This document shows, piece by piece, positions 34,159 to 42,064 of a stretch of 43,015 nt of DNA. The notes under the pieces are model-generated. The model ran no database searches, was not told the DNA's origin, and was given only the letters and a program-made list of their open reading frames with translations. Within the stretch, counting starts at the first letter, position 1. Every line of letters starts with the position of its first letter. Source of the DNA: Bacteroides sp. Its GTDB lineage: Bacteria; Bacteroidota; Bacteroidia; Bacteroidales; Muribaculaceae. The stretch is taken from contig JAAVDX010000015.1 in assembly GCA_014801585.1 (NCBI GenBank), positions 1 to 43,015 of the forward strand. The letters are read 5' to 3'. A program made the translations under genes and the position numbers.

Positions 34159-34499
34159 AGGAAACCGAGTTCGAGTTTGGCTTCTTCGCTCATCATGTCC
34201 TGATTCCATTCAGGTTCGAACACGAGTCTGAGGTCAACGGCTTTCGGGCCTTCAACAGAAAGGAGTTTCTGACGCACATCTTCCAGGATGAAATCGGCTG
34301 CAGGGCAACCGGGCGCGGTCAGGGTCATATCTACATGAAGGATACCATCTTCGGGTGTGTAATCAATTTTATAGATAAGGCCAAGATCGTAGACATTGAC
34401 GGGGATTTCAGGGTCGAACACCGTCTTGAGCATCTCAATCGCCTTCTGAATGATGGCGTAGTCGGGAGATTCGTTGTTGACGTTTGATTCCATTTGCAC
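34155..34499 (-). CDS. DUF59/MIP18-family Fe-S assembly factor
   Basis: A 114-residue protein of the MIP18/SufT-like DUF59 family, linked to iron-sulfur cluster maturation. The conserved segments are DPEIPVNVYDLGLIYKID (29-46), VDMTLTAPGCPAADF with Cys65, and a C-terminal FEPEWNQDMMSEEAKLELG. Bacteroidetes encode this family widely. Two ATG codons (34499, 34493) are possible starts. Its stop overlaps the GTG start of lpxH by 4 bp, indicating translational coupling. An inverted repeat at 34527-34561 upstream may mark a transcript boundary. Confidence 0.88.
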   Translation of the reverse strand: MQMESNVNNESPDYAIIQKAIEMLKTVFDPEIPVNVYDLGLIYKIDYTPEDGILHVDMTLTAPGCPAADFILEDVRQKLLSVEGPKAVDLRLVFEPEWNQDMMSEEAKLELGFL

Positions 34500-34526
34500 T
34501 ACTTATTACAAATATTAAGGTCAAAG

Positions 34527-34561
34527 AAGCCGGTCATGAAACATTCATATTCCGCCGGCTT
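34527..34561. other. Inverted repeat AAGCCGG/CCGGCTT
   Basis: 7-bp arms (34527-34533 and 34555-34561) with a 21-nt loop, between the small membrane protein gene and the DUF59 gene. Could be a weak terminator or an operator; no T-run is adjacent on the minus strand beyond TTCTTTG. Confidence 0.35.
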
Positions 34562-34599
34562 ATGACAGAAAATAATTGACTAATGGAAGGGAACGCTAT

Positions 34600-34815
34600 T
34601 TAAGCGTTTCCTTCGCGCTCTGCGGCAAGTCTTTCCTTCTTACGGAGGGAGAAGAAAAGAGCGATGCATACGGCAAGGTCACCGGCCATGGTGGCAAGGA
34701 ATTGCCAGGTGCGACCGGAAGAGATAAAATCCTTTCCGAAAAGGATGCCGATTACAGCTCCGTATAGTAATAACAAAGCGGGAAGCCAAATATATTTGTA
34801 GCGATTGATTTTCAT
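34600..34815 (-). CDS. Small two-helix membrane protein of unknown function
   Basis: A 71-residue protein with two hydrophobic segments (about 9-27, WLPALLLLYGAVIGILFG, and 39-56, FLATMAGDLAVCIALFFSL) and charged termini (basic, then RKKERLAAEREGNA). Its ATG overlaps the exonuclease stop (34812-34815, ATGA), implying coupled translation. I do not recognise a family. The neighbours are an RNase D-like exonuclease upstream and DUF59 downstream. It could be a membrane anchor or simply a small conserved housekeeping protein. Confidence 0.75.
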   Translation of the reverse strand: MKINRYKYIWLPALLLLYGAVIGILFGKDFISSGRTWQFLATMAGDLAVCIALFFSLRKKERLAAEREGNA

Positions 34816-35474
34816 GATGGTTGGTTGGAAGTTTCATCTGCATTAGGAATGATATAGGGGGAGAGGGAGGGATCAAAACTTCCCGATTGCAGATAGTCGA
34901 ATATTTCAATGCAGGAAAGCGCATCGAAAGCAGCGTAGGCCTGTTGTCCGGGAGTAAGAGCGGGAGCTTCCCAGTTGGTCAGGCGCTGTCCTTTAGAAAT
35001 TCTATGGCCGAAGAGAATAGCGTAGATTCTCGACAGACTATTGTCGGCTATTCCGAACTGCTTCACATATGGCTGAAGATCGATAAAACCTTCCGGCCGG
35101 AGGGTGTAGATACGATGGAGATTATGGAAATCATCGTGAAGCGAGACACCGATTTTAAGGAGTTCGGGATCTTCCAGCAGATCTTTGACGGGCTTTGGGA
35201 GGCCGATCATATTAAGTCGGAACAGGAAACATTCGTGTCGGGTAGCAAGCTGCATCAGCGCTACCTGATGGGTCTGTCCTTTTTTGAAACTCGGTCGGGT
35301 CTCGGTGTCGAATCCAATAATGTCGGATTCGCGAAGAATAGCAACCGCGGCCTCCACATCTTCAGGGGAATCTACTACGTGAATGTCGCCATAATAATCA
35401 GCTGCCGGAAGTTTTGCAAGTTCGGCTTTTGAGATTGAGAGGGATATGGACGGGGTTGATTCCTGATGTTTCAT
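34812..35474 (-). CDS. DEDD-type 3'-5' exonuclease (RNase D-like)
   Basis: A 220-residue exonuclease of the DnaQ-like superfamily. Motif I is FDTETRPSF (Asp56, Glu58), motif II HDDFHNLH (Asp114/115), and motif III YAAFDALSCIEIF, with Tyr four residues before Asp, indicating the DEDDy class shared with RNase D and WRN. No HRDC domain follows, so it is a single-domain nuclease; RNA or DNA substrate cannot be told. It has its own promoter at 35524-35555 and is translationally coupled to the small membrane protein downstream. Confidence 0.9.
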   Translation of the reverse strand: MKHQESTPSISLSISKAELAKLPAADYYGDIHVVDSPEDVEAAVAILRESDIIGFDTETRPSFKKGQTHQVALMQLATRHECFLFRLNMIGLPKPVKDLLEDPELLKIGVSLHDDFHNLHRIYTLRPEGFIDLQPYVKQFGIADNSLSRIYAILFGHRISKGQRLTNWEAPALTPGQQAYAAFDALSCIEIFDYLQSGSFDPSLSPYIIPNADETSNQPS

Positions 35475-35523
35475 GTAGTGGATTAATGCGTGGCAGACAC
35501 GCGAGTTTAAAGATTTGAGAAGA

Positions 35524-35555
35524 CAAAGTTACAAAAAATATGCCAATATTTCAAG
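35524..35555 (-). promoter_or_regulatory. Promoter of the exonuclease gene
   Basis: TAACTTTG (35531-35524) lies 20 bp after a TTG (35555-35553 region, CTTG) on the minus strand. It is located just beyond the bioD stop, so the exonuclease run is likely a separate transcript from bioD. Confidence 0.65.
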
Positions 35556-35561
35556 AGTTTG

Positions 35562-36212
35562 TCAGAATTTCGGGTCCATCACGAGGAAATCGGCGTCAGG
35601 GAACATTGATTCCAACTTTCTTCGCATATATTCACGGGCATCTCCGGCAATGATCGGATCATTATCGAAATAAGGATTATAGATAAGGCATTTCAACCGA
35701 ATATTGCGGTTGCGAATAGCTTCGAGAGCCAGAAGAGTGTCGGATATCGAACCGAGTCCGCCGTGAGTGACAAAAGCCAAGGGCAGCTTGTGCTCGGTGA
35801 CGTAATCAATTGTGAGATAGTCTTCACTTACCGGGACCATCAAACCTCCTGCTCCTTCTATAATGACCGTATCATATCGTGACAGCAAAGCTTCCGTGGC
35901 CTCGACGGCTTTAGAAAGGTCGATTTCAGTCTTGTCGATGATAGCAGCGAGATGGGGAGAAGCCGGATAAGATAGAATTATTGGTGATGTCACGTGAAGT
36001 TTGTCTACCGGCTGGAGCGGCATTTTCATCAGTTTGCGGTGAAGCTTGATATCGATACTTTCATCCGTACATCCGGTCTGAATGAATTTCTGGGTAATTA
36101 CATTGCGTCCCTCTTTCATAAGATGAAGAGCATACCAGGCTGTGGCGTATGATTTGCCTATATCAGTGCCTATTCCGGAGAGGAAAATTACGTTATCGTT
36201 GGATTGTGGCAT
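35562..36212 (-). CDS. bioD: Dethiobiotin synthase
   Basis: A 216-residue P-loop enzyme that closes the ureido ring of DAPA with CO2 and ATP to form dethiobiotin. The P-loop is GIGTDIGKS (13-21), followed by QKFIQTGCTD (Lys42 region) and IIEGAGGLMVPVS, the second ATP/substrate motif. It completes the KAPA-DAPA-dethiobiotin route with BioF and BioA encoded at 26447-29127, but is on a separate transcript some 6 kb away. No bioB gene is in the window. Confidence 0.93.
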   Translation of the reverse strand: MPQSNDNVIFLSGIGTDIGKSYATAWYALHLMKEGRNVITQKFIQTGCTDESIDIKLHRKLMKMPLQPVDKLHVTSPIILSYPASPHLAAIIDKTEIDLSKAVEATEALLSRYDTVIIEGAGGLMVPVSEDYLTIDYVTEHKLPLAFVTHGGLGSISDTLLALEAIRNRNIRLKCLIYNPYFDNDPIIAGDAREYMRRKLESMFPDADFLVMDPKF

Positions 36213-36226
36213 AATAATTTAGAGTG

Positions 36227-36268
36227 CAAAAATAGGGGAGACCGGAGTTTGAAAAGGTCGGTCTCCCC
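36227..36268 (-). terminator. glyA terminator overlapping a bioD -7 box
   Basis: A perfect 10-bp stem (36235-36244 with 36259-36268) ends in TATTTTTG on the minus strand. That string doubles as a TAnnTTTG match (36234-36227) only 15 bp before the bioD start, so terminator tail and bioD -7 box may share bases. The -33 is not clear. Confidence 0.7.
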
Positions 36269-36336
36269 GTGATTATATTGTTATTAATCCGAAAAATGAC
36301 GGTTTCAGGGTGTCATCATCGGCTTCATATTTATAA

Positions 36337-37617
36337 TTACCATGCAAACATGGGATATTCGTTCATAGTGTCGTTGACTTCCTGACGCACTTCCTTAATC
36401 ACCTCCTCATTATCGGCATTAGAGAGCACCTTGTCGATGAGTTCGGCAATTTTCTCCATCATGTCCTCTTTGGCACCACGAGTAGTGATCGCGGCGGTGC
36501 CGAAGCGTAGACCGGAGGTAAGGAACGGGGAGCGGCTGTCATAGGGCACCATATTCTTGTTGGCAGTTATATCGGCTTCCACGAGAACACGTTCAGCCTT
36601 TTTACCTGACATTTCAGGGAATTTCGGACGGAGATCGACGAGCATAGAGTGGTTGTCGGTACCGTCAGAGATAATCTTATAGCCGCGCTTCATGAGTGCG
36701 TCAGCAAGGGCAGCAGCGTTTTTCTTCACCTGAACGGCATATTCCTTCCATTCGGGTTGCAGACATTCGCCGAATGCAACGGCCTTAGCTGCGATGACAT
36801 GTTCGAGCGGACCTCCCTGCACACCGGGGAATACGGCAGAGTCGAGGAGAGCCGACATCTTCTTTATCTCACCCTTGGGAGTTGTCTTGCCCCAGGGGTT
36901 GTCAAAGTCCTTACCCATAAGAATCAGACCGCCACGCGGGCCGCGGAGGGTCTTATGAGTAGTAGTGGTCACGATATGCGCATGCTTCACAGGATTCTCC
37001 AGAAGGCCTGCAGCAATAAGACCGGCAGGATGAGCCATGTCGACCATGAATATAGCACCGATTTCATCGGCGAGTTTGCGGATACGGGCGTAATCCCATT
37101 CACGGCTATAGGCCGAAGCACCGGCGATGATCAGTTTCGGGCGTTCCTTACGAGCCTTCTCTTCCATCTCCTCATAATTTACGCGTCCGGTCTCAGCATC
37201 TACAGTGTAAGAGATCGGATTGAACATAAGGCCGGAGAAATTGACAGGACTGCCGTGAGAGAGGTGACCGCCGTGGGAAAGATCCATACCCATGAAAGTG
37301 TCGCCGGGCTGCAGACAAGCCATGAAAACGGCCATGTTAGCCTGAGCGCCGCTATGGGGTTGTACATTAGCCCATTCAGCGTCGAAGAGTTTCTTTGCGC
37401 GTTCGATGGCGAGGTTTTCAGCCTCATCGACAACCTGGCAACCGCCATAGTAGCGCTTTGCGGGGTATCCTTCTGCATATTTATTTGTGAGGCAAGAACC
37501 CATAGCGCGCATTACTTCGTCGCTGACAAAGTTTTCACTTGCAATGAGTTCGATGCCACGACGCTGGCGAAGATGCTCACGGTCGATGATATCAAAGATC
37601 TGATTGTCTCTCTGCAT
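36337..37617 (-). CDS. glyA: Serine hydroxymethyltransferase
   Basis: A 426-residue PLP enzyme that converts serine and tetrahydrofolate to glycine and methylene-THF, the main source of one-carbon units. PLP lysine is Lys222 in [27 protein letters not shown] (19-30) and YPAKRYYGG (51-59) are hallmark segments. Length matches the family. FolC for folate polyglutamylation is encoded at 346-1665. Its own promoter is at 37657-37688 and its terminator at 36227-36268, so it is monocistronic. Confidence 0.96.
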   Translation of the reverse strand: MQRDNQIFDIIDREHLRQRRGIELIASENFVSDEVMRAMGSCLTNKYAEGYPAKRYYGGCQVVDEAENLAIERAKKLFDAEWANVQPHSGAQANMAVFMACLQPGDTFMGMDLSHGGHLSHGSPVNFSGLMFNPISYTVDAETGRVNYEEMEEKARKERPKLIIAGASAYSREWDYARIRKLADEIGAIFMVDMAHPAGLIAAGLLENPVKHAHIVTTTTHKTLRGPRGGLILMGKDFDNPWGKTTPKGEIKKMSALLDSAVFPGVQGGPLEHVIAAKAVAFGECLQPEWKEYAVQVKKNAAALADALMKRGYKIISDGTDNHSMLVDLRPKFPEMSGKKAERVLVEADITANKNMVPYDSRSPFLTSGLRFGTAAITTRGAKEDMMEKIAELIDKVLSNADNEEVIKEVRQEVNDTMNEYPMFAW

Positions 37618-37656
37618 GATGTGTTATGATGTTAGATTTAACGTTATTTTTCAACG

Positions 37657-37688
37657 CAAAAATAATCACGTTTTGCGGAATATGCAAA
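37657..37688 (-). promoter_or_regulatory. Promoter of glyA
   Basis: TTTG (37688-37685) and TATTTTTG (37664-37657) are separated by 20 bp on the minus strand, a consensus pair. Expected leader about 35-40 nt. Confidence 0.75.
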
Positions 37689-37707
37689 TATTATACCTGA
37701 ATATTTT

Positions 37708-37750
37708 ACAAAAAAATCGGGAACACTCAGAAAATGAGTGTTCCCGATTT
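37708..37750 (-). terminator. Terminator of the TPR protein gene
   Basis: A perfect 16-bp stem (37714-37729 with 37735-37750) with a GAAAA loop, followed on the minus strand by a run of T and then GTAAAA. Strong, and read after the TPR gene. Confidence 0.92.
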
Positions 37751-37818
37751 ATAATCGATTGATATTAAGGGTATGATTCCCTATATCCACTTCCAATCGG
37801 GAAGCATAAGTAAGAGAA

Positions 37819-39456
37819 TCAGAGATCTTTCAGGATGGTAGTAAAGTCAGCATCGTTGGGGTAGATGTTGAGGTATCCCTGAGCATACTGTTTTGCAGAA
37901 GCTTTGTCGCCCTTGTCGAGGTAGGCTTTAGTGACTGTGCCATACATAGCCTTAGCGTCGCTCTGATAGCGACTCTTGTCGCCATCCATGCTTTCGAGCT
38001 TCTTGATCGCATTGATGTAATAATCGACACCTGCATTTTTGTCGCCCTTGTTGATAGCGATGTCACCCTTGATCTTTTCAGGACGATACATACCGGGGTA
38101 GAGTTGAGCGGCCTTATCAGTATAGGCGGAAGCCTGCTGATAGAATTTATCGGCCGCTGCGGGATCGGCCTTAGCCTGAACCCCTGCATAGAAAGCGAAG
38201 ACAGCAGCCTGAATCATATCATTGTAGCCCGGCTCTTTCGTGTTGTTAAGGTAACCATCATAAGCTTTGCATGCACCGGCCATGTCGTTTTTGTCGACAT
38301 AAAGCATGGAGAGCTGCTTATAGAAAGAGGCGTTTTTCGGGAAAGCCTGGATACCATTGTTGAGCACGCTGATTGCGCTATCTACAGCCTCATCCTTGCT
38401 CAGATCCTTATTTTTGCTGAACTCATCTGCAATAAGGGTATAATCGATAGGAGCCATAGCATTCGCCTTGGGATCCTGCAGATGAGCTGCATAAAGTTTC
38501 TGCGCCATCGGCAGGAGCTTGTCGGCCATAGAAGGGATCTGAGCAGCGTTCATAAACTGGTAACGCTGAGCAGTAAAGTTATTGGGATTCTGCTTGAGCA
38601 AAGCGGTAGCATAATCATAACCGGACTGATACTCACCTCCATAGAAGAGAAGGAATGCGTAGCGATCCTCATCCTGCTTGAAGTGGTTGGGGTTTTTCAC
38701 ATATTTGCCGTATTCAGCAGCCGCCTCTTTGAACTGGTTCTGATCATAGTAGGCATTAGCAAGCGAACGCTGACCGAGAGCTGAATTGGGGTTGTGTTGG
38801 AGCAGACGCTGAAGCATAGCGATGCCGTACTGGGGATTTACCTGAGAGAAGAGGTTGGCATACTTAAAATACGCAGCTGTAGCGTTGGGATCGTTGTTAA
38901 GAGCCATTTCATATGATGTGCCTGCGCCACCATAATCCTTATTGCGGGCTTTCACGTCGCCTTCGAAGATATAGATGTCGGGCTCCTTCATGTTGATTTT
39001 GCGGGCCTTTTCCAGACGCTTGGTGATCTCTTTCTCATAGAGAGAGGGGTCGACTGAATCGTAAGCGCGAGCGATAGCTATCTGAACGCCGGCATCCTTT
39101 TTGCCGAGGCTTTCAGCCTTCTTGAAGTTGGCTTCCGCAACTTTGGGAGTACCTCCCATAAGGTCGATCCGACCGAGACCGATGTAGTTGTAGGGATAAT
39201 CGGGGTTGGCTTCTGCACCAAGATTGAAATACTTGGCAGCTTCAGTCTTCTTATTCTCATCCAGAGCGATAAGACCCTGATAATAATAACTGATTGACTT
39301 GTCGGTGCCGGAGTTGTTAAGGTTGCGCTCAAGGAGTTCCTTAGCGTTATCATACTGTCCGGCCTCGTAGTATTCCATCCCCTCCTGGTGGGTCTGGGCT
39401 TTTGCTGTCATTGCGAGAGCAACTAAAGCGAGCGAGAGAACAAATTTCTTATTCAT
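37819..39456 (-). CDS. Periplasmic or envelope TPR-repeat protein
   Basis: A 545-residue protein with a signal peptide (MNKKFVLSLALVALAMTAKA, cleavage before QT) and many tetratricopeptide-like helical repeats, for example AEANFKKAESLGKKD, AAAYFKYANLFSQVNP and FKEAAAEYGKYVKNP. I chose the start at 39456; an ATG at 39501 adds 15 residues not part of the signal. TPR solenoids bind partner proteins. In Bacteroidetes such a gene commonly follows the exbBDD-tonB-pstS-like run, as here, which suggests a role with the TonB system or envelope assembly; no enzyme domain is visible. Confidence 0.85.
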   Translation of the reverse strand: MNKKFVLSLALVALAMTAKAQTHQEGMEYYEAGQYDNAKELLERNLNNSGTDKSISYYYQGLIALDENKKTEAAKYFNLGAEANPDYPYNYIGLGRIDLMGGTPKVAEANFKKAESLGKKDAGVQIAIARAYDSVDPSLYEKEITKRLEKARKINMKEPDIYIFEGDVKARNKDYGGAGTSYEMALNNDPNATAAYFKYANLFSQVNPQYGIAMLQRLLQHNPNSALGQRSLANAYYDQNQFKEAAAEYGKYVKNPNHFKQDEDRYAFLLFYGGEYQSGYDYATALLKQNPNNFTAQRYQFMNAAQIPSMADKLLPMAQKLYAAHLQDPKANAMAPIDYTLIADEFSKNKDLSKDEAVDSAISVLNNGIQAFPKNASFYKQLSMLYVDKNDMAGACKAYDGYLNNTKEPGYNDMIQAAVFAFYAGVQAKADPAAADKFYQQASAYTDKAAQLYPGMYRPEKIKGDIAINKGDKNAGVDYYINAIKKLESMDGDKSRYQSDAKAMYGTVTKAYLDKGDKASAKQYAQGYLNIYPNDADFTTILKDL

Positions 39457-39717
39457 TATCGAGATGTGTTTAATTATTTTCAACGGAGAAAAAAGGACCA
39501 TTTCTACACCACAAAATCAGCTCCTTAATCTATCACTTTTATGAAAAGGAGTTTATCTTATGATTATCGTCAACAAGATGGTCGCCATATTTCATGGCTG
39601 ATCAAGTTGCGCGTAAGGTCGGTTTTCGCTATTTTGACAACGTAAATTCCCCGAAGTTTATTACACCTCCGGGGAAATAAATTTTTACAAAATTTTAATA
39701 TTTCGCTATCATCCGGA
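39457..39717. other. Non-coding gap between the TPR and PstS-like genes
   Basis: About 260 bp without a gene. A hairpin TTCCCCG/CGGGGAA (39647-39653 with 39670-39676) follows the PstS-like stop and may end that transcript, though its minus-strand tail (AATTTACG) is not T-rich. I see no consensus promoter for the TPR gene; a 13-codon frame at 39560-39602 is too short to credit. Confidence 0.5.
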
Positions 39718-40725
39718 TTATTTTACAACCTGCACCACACGGCTATGAACGTGATATGGCATTATACCGGACTTGATGATAATCTTCTGTCCGACGAATC
39801 CGGTGACGAAAGTATAGAAACTGTGCAACACTGTGGAGTTTGAAGCAGTGGAAACCATCCATACTTTTCTGAAAAGGGGATATTCACCGGAGTTGATATA
39901 AAGCTGATAAGGCTTGTATGCCACAGGGGAGAAATCGTTGTCCTCATTAGGATTGCTCACCTTAATAATATTGACTTCATCAGTAAGATCCGTATTGATT
40001 GAGTCATTCTCATTAGCGTAATCCTCCATACGCTCGTTCATCGGAACCTGCTGAGCAACGGAGAGGTCATTGCCAAGCCAAGAGACAGATATAATGCCGA
40101 GTGCGTCAGGATCTTTCTTCACGACATCAAATACAGCCGCATTATTCTTTTGAGCATAGGGACGGATGTAATCAGTGATTTTCTTACCTTTCGGAAGGAA
40201 AGTATCGCGCATATAGCTTACTGTAGAAGACCCTTCGGAATCGAACACTACTTTTATGGCTGTCGTATCATTGCCTGCCAATTGATTCCAATGAGTAATC
40301 TCGCCTTTGAGAATCTTTCCGATCTCCTCCATTGAGAGGGCGCCAACGGGATTATCCTTATTGACAATCATGGCAACAGCATCCACGGCAATCGGTTGGG
40401 AACGAACAATGCGACGGTTTTCTGCCTTGATATGTGCGCGTTCCTCCTTGGTGAAATCGCGAGTGATTATGATGCTCTGACATTTATCAGCGAGCAGGGA
40501 GTCAATACAGGCTTGCTCAGAAGTATAGAAAGGCACGATAGTAGCATTCGGATAAGAGAATTCAAAAGCCTGAATCTCTTCATCAAGAATATTTTTGAAT
40601 CCATCGTCGCAGAAGACAGCGGCAGTGCCGGAAGCATATTCTCCCTTCTTAATTTCTCCGCAAGCACTAAGCGTCATGCCGACCAATGCCGCCATGACGC
40701 AATATAATAGAGTAGTCTTTTTCAT
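39718..40725 (-). CDS. PstS-like phosphate-family substrate-binding lipoprotein
   Basis: A 335-residue protein with a lipoprotein signal (MKKTTLLYCVMAALVGMTLSAC, lipobox LSAC, Cys22). The mature part is a PBP-like domain (PstS family): ITRDFTKEERAHI, AVDAVAMIVNKDNPVGALSMEEIGKILKGEITHWNQLAG is the PstS-like block (cited in part), and SEGSSTVSYMRDTFL holds the ligand-loop serines. No ABC permease or ATPase is nearby, so transport of phosphate is doubtful; the ExbD-TonB context suggests a link to the TonB system or phosphate sensing. Confidence 0.85.
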   Translation of the reverse strand: MKKTTLLYCVMAALVGMTLSACGEIKKGEYASGTAAVFCDDGFKNILDEEIQAFEFSYPNATIVPFYTSEQACIDSLLADKCQSIIITRDFTKEERAHIKAENRRIVRSQPIAVDAVAMIVNKDNPVGALSMEEIGKILKGEITHWNQLAGNDTTAIKVVFDSEGSSTVSYMRDTFLPKGKKITDYIRPYAQKNNAAVFDVVKKDPDALGIISVSWLGNDLSVAQQVPMNERMEDYANENDSINTDLTDEVNIIKVSNPNEDNDFSPVAYKPYQLYINSGEYPLFRKVWMVSTASNSTVLHSFYTFVTGFVGQKIIIKSGIMPYHVHSRVVQVVK

Positions 40726-40761
40726 AACAGGAACATCCGTTTTTAGATGGTCGAAATGTTG

Positions 40762-40965
40762 TTAATTCACTCCTTTGTAGAGACGATATCCTCTCCAGAC
40801 GCCATAGACGCAGAGGATGCTTCCGACTGTGATAGAAATTGCGTCGTTGTCGATGTTGAATACATCAGTTATAAAGAGGATGCCGACAGCCACGTAGACG
40901 ATCACCATAAAGATACCGAAAACGAGTCGCATGCCTTTGGGCTGATTGTTCTGATAGTTATCCAT
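40762..40965 (-). CDS. Small two-helix membrane protein in the TonB run
   Basis: A 67-residue protein with a short polar N-terminus (MDNYQNNQPKGM) and two hydrophobic segments (about 13-32, LVFGIFMVIVYVAVGILFIT, and 42-58, AISITVGSILCVYGVWRGY). It lies between tonB and the PstS-like gene. I do not know a named function; small proteins of this sort at this position recur in related genomes as I recall, so a role with the ExbBD-TonB complex is possible. Confidence 0.75.
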   Translation of the reverse strand: MDNYQNNQPKGMRLVFGIFMVIVYVAVGILFITDVFNIDNDAISITVGSILCVYGVWRGYRLYKGVN

Positions 40966-41090
40966 AGCAATTAGTGTTTTTAATGGGTTATAGAAGCGGA
41001 TTAAAATGCTTCAATTAGTATTTTCTAATATTTTAACAATTGTAAATCCTATTAAGTTGAGAGGAATAAGTATAAAATCTCAAAAAGGCA

Positions 41091-41129
41091 TAAAAAAACA
41101 GAGAGGTCCGAAGAATCGGACCTCTCTGT
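41091..41129 (-). terminator. Strong terminator after tonB
   Basis: A perfect 14-bp stem (41098-41111 with 41116-41129) with an AGAA tetraloop, followed on the minus strand by a run of seven T. It ends the exbD-exbD-tonB transcript, so the small membrane protein and PstS-like genes must use another promoter or read-through. The gap 40966-41090 contains an ATTAG/CTAAT inverted repeat (41014-41029) but no consensus promoter that I can see. Confidence 0.92.
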
Positions 41130-41151
41130 CATATAAGGGATAGTAAATAGA

Positions 41152-42027
41152 TTACTGATTCTGGAGACGGAAAGTCACGGGGAGGTTGAAGTAAGAGCGC
41201 ACGGGCTGACCGTTGTTCTTACCGGGCTGCCACTTCGGCATTCTCTTCACGACGCGGAGAGCTTCCTGGTCGAGGTCGCGGTCGACACCCTTCACGATAG
41301 TGGGGCTGCTAACGGAACCGTCGCGTTCAACGACGAATTTCACTACTACACGACCGGAGATACCATTCTGCTGAGCAGCTTCAGGATAACGGATATTGTT
41401 GGAGAGCCACTTCATCATGGCAGCCTGACCACCGGGGAATTCAGCGGGCTGCTCTACAGCCACGAAAATCTTCTCGGGTTCGGGTTTCTTTTCAACCACG
41501 GGTTCGGGTTCTTTTACAATAACCTGTTCCTGGACAGCCTTAAACTTATCGGCGTCGTCGGCACCTTCCTGATTGACCACACCGCGAGCAGTGTTATCTT
41601 CCTTCTGGGTATCCATATCGACCACCTCATTCTTCACCTTATCGGCGTCGACGATGGCGATCTGAGTCACCTGTACGGTAGCGAGAACTTCTTCAGGCAC
41701 CGTAGGCATTTCCATTTCTACTTTCTGTTCGGGAGCCTCTTCCTCTTCCTGAGGCTGGTCGTCAGCCATTTCAACATCCAGAGCCTGCATTCTTTCGCGT
41801 TCTTCGATCATAGCGAGGCGATCCTGTTCAGCCTTATAATCGGTATACTTAGAATAACCGATGATGAGGATAACGACTACAACGAGACCGATGAGCGCGT
41901 AGAGGGCAGCGAGGTTGTGACGCTTGTCGCTATCCTTACGGAGCTGATAGGCACCGAACTCTTTATTCTTGTCTTCAAAGACTATATCGCGCCATTCTTT
42001 TGACGTTAGATCTACATTCTTGCTCAT
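41152..42027 (-). CDS. tonB: Energy transducer TonB
   Basis: A 291-residue inner-membrane protein that carries proton-motive energy to outer-membrane TonB-dependent transporters. A cytoplasmic N-terminus of about 39 residues precedes one transmembrane helix (40-58), then a long acidic/Pro/Lys/Glu-rich periplasmic linker (EPEPVVEKKPEPEK near 173-186) and the C-terminal TonB domain (about 200-291; FPGGQAAMMKWLSNNIRYPE and WQPGKNNGQPVRSYFNLPV). The N-terminus is longer than in E. coli, as is common in Bacteroidetes. It lies 37 bp after exbD and is followed by a strong terminator. Confidence 0.94.
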   Translation of the reverse strand: MSKNVDLTSKEWRDIVFEDKNKEFGAYQLRKDSDKRHNLAALYALIGLVVVVILIIGYSKYTDYKAEQDRLAMIEERERMQALDVEMADDQPQEEEEAPEQKVEMEMPTVPEEVLATVQVTQIAIVDADKVKNEVVDMDTQKEDNTARGVVNQEGADDADKFKAVQEQVIVKEPEPVVEKKPEPEKIFVAVEQPAEFPGGQAAMMKWLSNNIRYPEAAQQNGISGRVVVKFVVERDGSVSSPTIVKGVDRDLDQEALRVVKRMPKWQPGKNNGQPVRSYFNLPVTFRLQNQ

Positions 42028-42064
42028 TTTCTTAGTGTTGCTTAAGGATTAATAAATCTAACAT

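Noticed and set aside
36649-37629. 326-codon open frame opposite glyA
   Set aside because: Antisense to serine hydroxymethyltransferase; no recognisable domain or start context.
39718-40725. Phosphate ABC transporter operon
   Set aside because: The PstS-like protein has no pstC, pstA, pstB or phoU neighbours; the context is ExbD-TonB.
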